Positions 7,732 to 12,063 of a DNA stretch of 12,063 nucleotides are shown here, piece by piece. Below the pieces are notes generated by a model that made no database searches, was not told the DNA's origin, and saw only the letters and a list, made by a program, of their open reading frames with translations. Numbering within the stretch: position 1 is the stretch's first letter; each line of letters begins with the position of its first letter. Both the position numbers and the translations under genes were made by a program. Source of the DNA: Gammaproteobacteria bacterium. GTDB taxonomy: Bacteria; Pseudomonadota; Gammaproteobacteria; Pseudomonadales; Halomonadaceae. Location: positions 1-12,063 of the forward strand of contig JAMCZP010000083.1 in assembly GCA_023485185.1 (NCBI GenBank), given 5' to 3'.

Positions 7732-7761
7732 CTACCAAGCCCGCTTATGCGGGCTTGGTAG
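7732..7761. terminator. Perfect 13-bp hairpin at convergent gene ends, probable bidirectional terminator
   Basis: CTACCAAGCCCGC (7732-7744) and GCGGGCTTGGTAG (7749-7761) pair without mismatch around a four-base loop. The hairpin lies between the SEC-C gene (ends 7713) and the transporter gene on the other strand. Its right arm and loop encode the last codons and TAA stop (7745-7747) of the transporter. Neither side has a clean T-tract, so termination may be imperfect, or the structure may mainly protect mRNA 3' ends. Confidence 0.7.
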
Positions 7762-9115
7762 CATTTGGCGTAGGCACCAACTGCTTGTCTCGGCTGATCC
7801 AGATCGCTAAAACAATCGCTGGTATGCCGAGCAGTGTGGCAATCACGAAAAAGCTCGGGTAGCCCTGAGCTGTAACCACCAGCCCACCAAAACCGCTTAA
7901 AAATTTACCTGGCAGTGTCATTAGCGACGAGAACAGCGCGTATTGTGTCGCGGTATATGCGCGCGAGGTAAGGCTTGAAAGAAAGGCGATGAACACCGCA
8001 CTGGCCAAGCCATTGGCGAGGTTGTCACCAATAATGGTGATCACCAGCATAGGTAGCTGATTGCCGACCATGGCAAGTACTGCAAACAGTAAATTCGTTA
8101 CCATCACCATGGCAGCACCGAAAATCAACAGCGGGCCGATGCCATAACGGGCCACGAAAAGTCCGCCTAAAATCCCGCCGGTAATACTCATCGCAATGCC
8201 AAAGATATTGGTCACATTAGCAATCTCTGCCAGCGTGAACCCCAAATCGATATACAGCGGGTTGGCCATAGATGCCATGGCCAAGTCGCTAATTCTAAAC
8301 ACTGCAATAAATACCAAAATCCACAGCGCTTTCACCCCGTATCGGCTGAAAAAATCGGTGAACGGGCAGACAAGAGCGCCAATGCTCCACGCACCCAAGC
8401 GGCGGAAAATCTTGGGTTTTCCACGGCTAGCGCGGATAAACGCACGTACCTTGGGTTCGTGAATAAGTTGAATGGAGAGCGATGCTCGCTTGGGCTCAGG
8501 ACGTATTAGTACGGTTAGCACACCAATACCCATCAGCGCTGCCATGCTGAGATAGGCAACATCCCAAGAGGCAGAGGCTGCAATGTAGAGCGCCCCTGCA
8601 CCTGCGGCCAGTAATCCTCCGCGATAGCCAATAATATAAGTTGAGGCCATGGCGGCCTGAACATCGTCGTCGGCGGACTCGATACGGTAGGCGTCAATCG
8701 CAATGTCTTGGGTCGCCGAGCCAAATGCGACCAGCAGTGCAAACATGGCCACTAAACCGAGGTTGCCTACCGGGCTAATACCGGCAAGGCCCACCAGTCC
8801 AGTCACAATGAGGCCTTGTGCCAATAGCATCCAGCCGCGCCGTTGACCGAATACGCGAGTTAAGAACGGCAGCGCTAGGCGGTCCACCACCGGGGCCCAG
8901 AAGAATTTGATGGAATAAAGCATGCCGATCCAGGCAAAAAAACCGATGGCCGCCACCTCAACGCCATCGCTACGCAGCCAAGCGGAAAGCGTTGAAAACA
9001 CCAATAGAAAAGGCAGGCCTGCCGAAAACCCCAAAAACAGCATGGTGATAACGGGTGCGCGACAATAAATTGCCAGCGCTGCAAGCCAACTGCGCTGGGG
9101 GGTGGGGGTGGGCAT
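7745..9115 (-). CDS. AmpG-like MFS transporter (putative muropeptide permease)
   Basis: Inner-membrane major-facilitator protein of 456 residues with about twelve hydrophobic spans. AmpG-family landmarks are present: GFSAGLPFLLVFSTLSAWL (29-47), IGFFAWIGMLYSIKFFWAPVVDR (57-79, given here in part by position), FGQRRGWMLLAQ (89-100), and an ATQDIAIDAYRIE-type block (134-146). AmpG imports anhydro-muropeptides for peptidoglycan recycling. Similar proteins occur as paralogues with unproven substrates, so the muropeptide role is a family inference; no recycling or beta-lactamase gene is adjacent. The start at 9115 has an excellent GAGGAG nine bases upstream; an upstream TTG at 9151 in the same frame has no such support. 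It is divergent from the PPIase gene and ends inside the shared hairpin. Confidence 0.88.
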   Translation of the reverse strand: MPTPTPQRSWLAALAIYCRAPVITMLFLGFSAGLPFLLVFSTLSAWLRSDGVEVAAIGFFAWIGMLYSIKFFWAPVVDRLALPFLTRVFGQRRGWMLLAQGLIVTGLVGLAGISPVGNLGLVAMFALLVAFGSATQDIAIDAYRIESADDDVQAAMASTYIIGYRGGLLAAGAGALYIAASASWDVAYLSMAALMGIGVLTVLIRPEPKRASLSIQLIHEPKVRAFIRASRGKPKIFRRLGAWSIGALVCPFTDFFSRYGVKALWILVFIAVFRISDLAMASMANPLYIDLGFTLAEIANVTNIFGIAMSITGGILGGLFVARYGIGPLLIFGAAMVMVTNLLFAVLAMVGNQLPMLVITIIGDNLANGLASAVFIAFLSSLTSRAYTATQYALFSSLMTLPGKFLSGFGGLVVTAQGYPSFFVIATLLGIPAIVLAIWISRDKQLVPTPNATKPA

Positions 9116-9137
9116 CAAGCGATACTCCTCAAAGACG

Positions 9138-9151
9138 TTGGCAAGGGCCAA
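9138..9151. promoter_or_regulatory. Small palindrome in the divergent transporter/PPIase promoter region
   Basis: TTGGC (9138-9142) and GCCAA (9147-9151) form an inverted repeat with a four-base spacer in the 96-bp gap between the divergent starts at 9115 and 9212. Its size and position would suit a regulator shared by both genes. No known operator is recognised, and I could not place convincing -35/-10 pairs for either gene. Confidence 0.25.
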
Positions 9152-9211
9152 GTGATAAACTAAGCCAATAATCCATCACAAAGCCGACAGCTTACCGGAG
9201 AGGAGTTTTCC

Positions 9212-9730
9212 ATGTCGATTACCGCGCATCAGGTAGTTACCTTGCACTATGTGCTGAGTGATGTACTCAGCGATGGCAGTAAGCGGGTATTAGATGACTC
9301 TCATGCGCGCAACAAGCCGCTGGAGTACTTGCATGGCCATGACAATATTGTACCGGGGCTAGAGCGTGCTTTAGCAGGGCAAGCCAAAGACGCTGAGCTA
9401 AGCGTTCAACTTATGCCTGCTGATGCCTATGGGGTGCGTAACGAGGCGCTTGTCCAAGAGGTCAGCCGTGCTTCGTTTGGTGGCGCTGAATTAGCCCCCG
9501 GCAGCAGTTTTCAAACCGAAGGTGAAGCTGGGCCACAAATTGTGACTGTACTGGAAGTTAATGGAGACCGGGTAACAGTTGACACTAATCATCCCCTGGC
9601 GGGTCGCACGCTTAACTATCGGGTGACTATCTTAGATGTCCGTGAAGCTACTCGTGCAGAACTGGCCAAGGGGCATCCGCTGCCACCAGGTACTGAGCAT
9701 AGTAAAGTTGAAGATCGGAAGGTTCTCTAG
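9212..9730 (+). CDS. FKBP-type peptidyl-prolyl isomerase, SlyD-like
   Basis: Cytoplasmic prolyl isomerase/chaperone of 172 residues; AGGAG at 9201-9205 supports the start. SlyD-type landmarks: the N-terminal strand VVTLHYVLSD (8-17); PLEYLHGHDNIVPGLERALAG (36-56; FKBP active-site region); DAYG (71-74); an inserted-in-flap chaperone domain over about 75-122; then NHPLAGRTLNYRVTILDVREAT (126-147). The cysteine/histidine-rich nickel-binding tail of E. coli SlyD is missing; the C-terminus is short and ends in a charged EDRKVL. It may therefore assist folding without a major nickel-storage role. Two Gly-rich or acidic substitutions relative to FKBP catalytic residues cannot be judged by eye, so catalytic strength is uncertain. 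Its promoter region is shared with the divergent transporter. Confidence 0.92.
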   Translation: MSITAHQVVTLHYVLSDVLSDGSKRVLDDSHARNKPLEYLHGHDNIVPGLERALAGQAKDAELSVQLMPADAYGVRNEALVQEVSRASFGGAELAPGSSFQTEGEAGPQIVTVLEVNGDRVTVDTNHPLAGRTLNYRVTILDVREATRAELAKGHPLPPGTEHSKVEDRKVL

Positions 9731-9750
9731 TCCTTTAAAAGTCCTTTAAA
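9730..9750 (+). repeat. Two tandem 10-bp direct repeats (GTCCTTTAAA)
   Basis: GTCCTTTAAA occurs at 9730-9739 and 9741-9750, one base apart; the first copy starts on the last base of the PPIase stop codon. It lies just upstream of the Anr-like box at 9760, so it could be part of the regulatory region of the next gene or merely a slippage product. Confidence 0.5.
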
Positions 9751-9759
9751 CGGTGAAAA

Positions 9760-9773
9760 TTGACGGGTATCAA
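9760..9773. promoter_or_regulatory. Upstream Anr/FNR-like box
   Basis: TTGACGGGTATCAA matches the Anr/FNR consensus TTGAT-N4-ATCAA at nine of ten conserved bases. Its centre is exactly 50 bp upstream of the second box, which puts it near -91.5 relative to the inferred start site. This is within the range used by FNR-type activators acting from upstream (class I) positions. Confidence 0.6.
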
Positions 9774-9809
9774 TTTCCTGCTTAAGTAACTTTCTCCCTC
9801 CTCAATAAC

Positions 9810-9858
9810 TTGATCCAGGTCAGCCTTCTCCCCCCGCCAAGTGATTAGTATGAAGGCA
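9810..9858 (+). promoter_or_regulatory. Predicted Anr/FNR class II promoter of the 40-residue membrane protein gene
   Basis: TTGATCCAGGTCAG (9810-9823) fits the Pseudomonas-type Anr pattern TTGAT-N4-RTCAA with one mismatch. A -10 candidate, TAGTAT, sits at 9846-9851, predicting transcription from about 9858. The box centre (between 9816 and 9817) then falls exactly at -41.5, the classical position for FNR-type activation. There is no good -35 hexamer, as expected for an activator-dependent promoter. The mRNA leader would be about 25 bases long and contain the Shine-Dalgarno. Confidence 0.6.
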
Positions 9859-9882
9859 TACATCACGGCGGGAGGAATCACC

Positions 9883-10005
9883 ATGTATTGGGATGACACA
9901 ATAATTTTTGGCTTAGTCACCGTCGCTTCGGTAATCATATTTATGGGGGGATGGGTGGGCTTCGTGATTCGCGATCATCTACGTAAGGATGAACGCAAAA
10001 AGTAG
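9883..10005 (+). CDS. 40-residue single-span membrane protein, possible CcoM-like oxidase subunit
   Basis: The ORF starts with ATG at 9883, preceded at ideal distance by GGGAGGA (9870-9876), and ends with TAG at 10003. The protein begins MYWDDTIIFGLVTV, has one hydrophobic helix (about residues 7-29) with a small-residue MGGWVG patch, and ends in a basic, charged tail (RDHLRKDERKK), giving an N-out/C-in prediction. The gene has its own predicted Anr-type promoter and a strong terminator, which supports it being real despite its size. Short start (M-aromatic-x-D), TV in the helix, glycine-rich middle and a K/R-D-rich tail resemble the small CcoM subunit described for Pseudomonas cbb3 cytochrome oxidase; low-oxygen control fits. 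That link rests on recalled pattern resemblance only. Other small membrane proteins (CcoQ-, CydX- or unrelated stress peptides) are possible. Confidence 0.75.
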   Translation: MYWDDTIIFGLVTVASVIIFMGGWVGFVIRDHLRKDERKK

Positions 10006-10036
10006 CCCAGCTATTTTACGTCAATGTTGTCAGGGG

Positions 10037-10065
10037 AGGGGGCTTATACATTTAGTAAGCTTCCT
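10037..10065 (+). other. Hairpin in the 3' UTR of the 40-residue protein gene
   Basis: AGGGGGCTTA (10037-10046) pairs with TAAGCTTCCT (10056-10065) in a 10-bp stem with two G-U pairs and a 9-base loop. It lies directly upstream of the rho-independent terminator, so the transcript would end in two stacked hairpins. This may stabilise the short mRNA or form the body of a 3'-UTR-derived small RNA. Confidence 0.4.
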
Positions 10066-10068
10066 GTT

Positions 10069-10096
10069 GCCAGCCCAATTTGGGCTGGCTTTTTTT
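10069..10096 (+). terminator. Strong rho-independent terminator
   Basis: GCCAGCCC (10069-10076) pairs perfectly with GGGCTGGC (10082-10089) around AATTT, followed by seven T residues (10090-10096). It is the best terminator in the window, and lies 64 bp after the 40-codon gene, insulating the downstream operon. Confidence 0.92.
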
Positions 10097-10111
10097 GGTT
10101 TAAAATAACCT

Positions 10112-10129
10112 CAGGTTGAACCTGCTCAA
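10112..10129. promoter_or_regulatory. Overlapping palindromes upstream of the sensor-cyclase operon
   Basis: CAGGTT-G-AACCTG (10112-10124) is a perfect inverted repeat. Overlapping it, TTGAACCTGCTCAA (10116-10129) keeps the TTGA-N6-TCAA core of Anr/FNR sites (eight of ten conserved bases). Both are about 100 bp before the operon start at 10231. No well-placed -10 follows at class II distance, so repressor or weak Anr binding are both possible. Confidence 0.35.
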
Positions 10130-10190
10130 CTGTGATTTAAAAGCCATGCGTTGAGAGACATGCTTTAAGAGCAAAATCAGGCGTGCTCTG

Positions 10191-10230
10191 GTAAAGTCCG
10201 GTGAAGTGAAAACTCACCAGGAAGCTTTAC
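10191..10230 (+). promoter_or_regulatory. Long leader hairpin sequestering the Shine-Dalgarno of the next gene
   Basis: GTAAAG (10191-10196) pairs with CTTTAC (10225-10230), and TCCGGTGA (10197-10204) pairs with TCACC-GGA (10214-10222, one bulged A at 10219); AG at 10223-10224 is a second bulge and 10205-10213 is the loop. The right arm contains the AGGA Shine-Dalgarno (10219-10222) and ends on the base before the ATG. Folding would hide the ribosome site, so translation could depend on temperature, a ligand, a protein or an RNA. Confidence 0.5.
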
Positions 10231-10731
10231 ATGAACGCAGTTGCCTTACACCGCAGCCCATGGGTTCGTGCACGTGATCGGTTTGCGAGCGTCTTGCTGG
10301 TCGCTGGATTAGCGCTGCCCGCGACCGCGCTTGCCCAGGCCTTAAATTTAATCAATGGTGATGTCACCGAGAAGATCGCACTAAGTGACTTACGCGATAT
10401 ATCCGATACCAGCTTTACGCTTTATGACCCCTACCAAGGCCGTGAGGTCGAAATGCAGGGTGTGGCTTTTCAGACGTTTCTGATCGATCATTTTGGCCAA
10501 GTACCACCAGCGTTGCACTTTACCGCTTGGGATGACTACGAAGTGACGCTCGAAGGGTGGGATGATCCTAATTGGTATTTGATTACCTTGGAAGATGGCG
10601 ATCCCTTAACACTTCGTTCGCGCGGGCCTGTACGGCTAGTAGAGCGAGACTACGGTGATCGTGACGTTGAGAGCCTACGCGAGTTTAACGACTGGATTTG
10701 GATGATCCGCAGTATTGAGGCGAAGTGGTGA
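10231..10731 (+). CDS. Secreted molybdopterin-oxidoreductase-like protein without cofactor cysteine
   Basis: The 166-residue protein has an N-terminal Sec signal peptide: arginines up to residue 17, a hydrophobic stretch (19-33) and an ATALA-Q cleavage site near residue 35. The mature part follows the pattern of the sulfite-oxidase/molybdopterin-binding fold: SDLRDI, a Q/G-V-AFQTFL helix, a DDYEVTL strand, then DPLTLRSRGPVRLV and a terminal DWIWMIRSIEAKW strand. There is no cysteine anywhere, so the usual molybdenum ligand is absent and redox catalysis is unlikely; it is more plausibly a periplasmic sensor or binding domain. Its stop overlaps the start of the diguanylate cyclase gene, so it probably supplies a periplasmic input to that enzyme. 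The AGGA ribosome site is buried in a leader hairpin. Family resemblance is moderate; partner role is inferred. Confidence 0.75.
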   Translation: MNAVALHRSPWVRARDRFASVLLVAGLALPATALAQALNLINGDVTEKIALSDLRDISDTSFTLYDPYQGREVEMQGVAFQTFLIDHFGQVPPALHFTAWDDYEVTLEGWDDPNWYLITLEDGDPLTLRSRGPVRLVERDYGDRDVESLREFNDWIWMIRSIEAKW

Positions 10732-11873
10732 CACTCAAACGCGTTGAGCAGTCGCTAATGCGGACCCGGCCTTTTGCGCGGCAGCACCGTTATTTAACGT
10801 GGCTGTCGTTGAGCCTGATGAGCTTTTTGGGGCTAATGGTGCTGATTGTTTATGAGTCGCGTTGGGTATACCCCGAAATCCAAGCTTATTTCAGTCAAAC
10901 CGGCAGTTTAACCGGCCAGCAATTGGCAACACGCTCGCGTGTTTATCTGCAAAACGCTCAAACTGAGTTATTGACTGAACAACCTGAAGTGGAAGCGTTT
11001 GATGCCTCTATCGCGCAAATAGAAATAGCTTACGGGCTATTTGATGTGCACGTTTATCGGCGCCAGTACGAGTGTACTGAACCAAGCTTGCGGGATTTAA
11101 ATCAACTAATGGAGCGTTTAGAGCAGCGCGGTATTGGGCGCATTGACGCTTTGAGCGAGTTATTCGCCCCGATTCAGTGTTTGACACATATTGAAATGAG
11201 CCAGCTAGACCGCCGTGGCCAAGCGATCAATGATTTTTCTGAAAGCACCCGCCAGCACAACCAGGTGCTGACGTATTCAAGTCTATTAATCTTTGTGCTG
11301 GGATTAGCATTTTGGTGGCTCCACGAGCGCCAATTAAGACGCACTGATCATGCTACACAACAAACCTTTGAGTGGATGCAGCGCGCTATGCGCGACCCGC
11401 TGACCGGCATTGGGAATCGGAGTGCTTTGCATCAGGATGTGATGGCTAATCAGCATCACTCGCTAGGCCTTATTCTGATTGATATCGATTTCTTCAAACA
11501 GTACAACGATGCTGTGGGGCACCCTCAGGGCGACGCGTTATTACGTCAGTTAGCGGAGTTAATCGCCCATACCCTCAAAGATGAAGCGATGCTCTACCGA
11601 TTGGGGGGCGATGAGTTTGCAGCATTGATCGACTGCCCCGATTCAAACACCCTGGGGAGTTACTGTCGTGAGCTGATCCAGGGACTTCACGGAGCTAATT
11701 TTCCGCACCCTGCTCATCCAGATAAAAAAGGGGTCACCCTAAGCGTGGGTGGTACATGTTTTATAGCCGGTGAAAAAGCATTTTCACTTGCTTACGAAGC
11801 GGCTGATAAAGCCCTATACCAGGTTAAAACAGCTGGACGCGACGGGTGGCAGGTGACTGAAGACGCAAAATAG
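10728..11873 (+). CDS. Membrane-bound GGDEF diguanylate cyclase
   Basis: Predicted inner-membrane enzyme making cyclic di-GMP from two GTP. The GTG at 10728 is chosen over the GTG at 10725: it overlaps the upstream TGA by four bases and has GAGG at 10717-10720 at proper spacing; the product is 381 residues. Layout: cytoplasmic basic start, membrane helix about 22-44, periplasmic domain about 45-180 with two cysteines (116 and 151) that could form a disulfide, second helix about 182-198, then a GGDEF domain. The domain is intact: DPLTGIGNR (223-231), LIDIDFFKQYND (250-261), and RLGGDEF with GGDEF at 293-297. The product-inhibition I-site (RxxD five residues before GGDEF) reads KDEA, so feedback inhibition is probably lost. 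The coupled upstream gene encodes a secreted protein likely to contact the periplasmic domain. Confidence 0.93.
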   Translation: MTLKRVEQSLMRTRPFARQHRYLTWLSLSLMSFLGLMVLIVYESRWVYPEIQAYFSQTGSLTGQQLATRSRVYLQNAQTELLTEQPEVEAFDASIAQIEIAYGLFDVHVYRRQYECTEPSLRDLNQLMERLEQRGIGRIDALSELFAPIQCLTHIEMSQLDRRGQAINDFSESTRQHNQVLTYSSLLIFVLGLAFWWLHERQLRRTDHATQQTFEWMQRAMRDPLTGIGNRSALHQDVMANQHHSLGLILIDIDFFKQYNDAVGHPQGDALLRQLAELIAHTLKDEAMLYRLGGDEFAALIDCPDSNTLGSYCRELIQGLHGANFPHPAHPDKKGVTLSVGGTCFIAGEKAFSLAYEAADKALYQVKTAGRDGWQVTEDAK

Positions 11874-11892
11874 CGTTTTAGTCCACAAACGC
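11873..11892 (+). terminator. Weak hairpin after the cyclase gene
   Basis: GCGTTT (11873-11878) pairs with AAACGC (11887-11892) around an 8-base loop, starting on the cyclase stop codon; an alternative stem ACGC/GCGT (11863-11876) followed by TTT is also possible. Neither is a strong terminator. The remaining intergenic sequence to 12026 holds no ORF with a ribosome site and no promoter I can place. Confidence 0.25.
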
Positions 11893-12026
11893 CGCTCATC
11901 ATGTAAGTGCTTTGCAAAAAAAGAGTAAACAATGGGGAAGTGGCCTTGTTCAGTGGCGCTCTTACGCTACGTTGTTTAAAGTGAATACTGAAATAAAACG
12001 GTGTTCGATAACTGCGGAGAAAAGAG

Positions 12027-12063
12027 ATGAGCCAAGATGAAACGTCCACTTTGTTAAAGCAGC
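12027..12063 (+). CDS. Start of an unidentified gene, cut by the window edge
   Basis: An ATG at 12027 follows GGAGA (12016-12020) at good spacing and opens a frame of twelve complete codons, MSQDETSTLLKQ, that runs off the window. The segment is hydrophilic and shows no signal peptide so far. Too little is visible to name a family. The 153-bp gap from the cyclase suggests it has its own promoter. Confidence 0.6.
   Translation, partial: MSQDETSTLLKQ

Noticed and set aside
9116..9151. Upstream TTG start for the AmpG-like transporter
   Set aside because: No ribosome site precedes it, whereas GAGGAG is ideally placed for the ATG at 9115.
9735..9938. 67-codon open frame on the - strand across the Anr promoter region
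   Set aside because: It overlaps the predicted promoter and the 40-codon gene; the + strand features have much stronger support, and no ribosome site suits this frame.
11932..11979. 15-codon ORF starting with ATGGGGAAG in the last intergenic gap
   Set aside because: No Shine-Dalgarno before it and no supporting promoter or terminator.
11792..12049. 85-codon open frame on the - strand across the cyclase end and the next gene start
   Set aside because: It overlaps the GGDEF C-terminus and the downstream start; composition gives no domain signal.
1..12063. CRISPR arrays, tRNA/rRNA genes, insertion sequences or a defence island
   Set aside because: No regularly spaced repeats, RNA-gene signatures, transposase/integrase ORFs or known defence domains were seen; most of the window is ordinary chromosomal gene content.

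Overview
The window looks like a chromosomal segment of a moderately GC-rich gammaproteobacterium, most likely a halomonad (Halomonas/Vreelandella) or close relative. This is inferred from gene content and codon use (640-residue TopB, AmpG-type MFS, SlyD-like PPIase, Anr/FNR-type sites), not from a marker gene. I see no rRNA, tRNA, CRISPR array, insertion sequence or integrase.

Left part (1-2400, + strand, somewhat more AT-rich than the rest): the 3' part of a subtilisin-like S8 protease whose 5' end lies outside the window; a 79-residue protein that resembles a free-standing protease propeptide/inhibitor (I9 type); an MgtC/SapB membrane protein; and a GrpB-family protein. The first two probably work as a pair.

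Middle (2440-9730): topB (DNA topoisomerase III) on the - strand, divergent from an ABC1/AarF atypical kinase gene. A SEC-C zinc-motif protein of unknown role follows. An AmpG-like MFS transporter gene converges on it through a perfect 13-bp hairpin that contains the transporter's stop codon. A SlyD-like FKBP peptidyl-prolyl isomerase is divergent from the transporter.

Right part (9731-12063): a 500-bp stretch that appears gene-free but contains a 40-codon gene for a single-span membrane protein. It has a strong ribosome binding site, a well-formed Anr/FNR class II promoter, a second Anr-like box further upstream, and a strong rho-independent terminator. Its pattern and control suggest a small accessory subunit of a respiratory oxidase (CcoM-like); that identity is a hypothesis. 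Next is a two-gene operon: a secreted protein with a molybdopterin-oxidoreductase-like fold but no cysteine, translationally coupled to a two-span membrane diguanylate cyclase. A long 5'-UTR hairpin buries the ribosome binding site of the first gene. The window ends in the first 12 codons of another gene.

The observations most worth checking are the tiny Anr-controlled membrane protein, the split protease/propeptide pair, and the sensor-cyclase operon with its leader hairpin.
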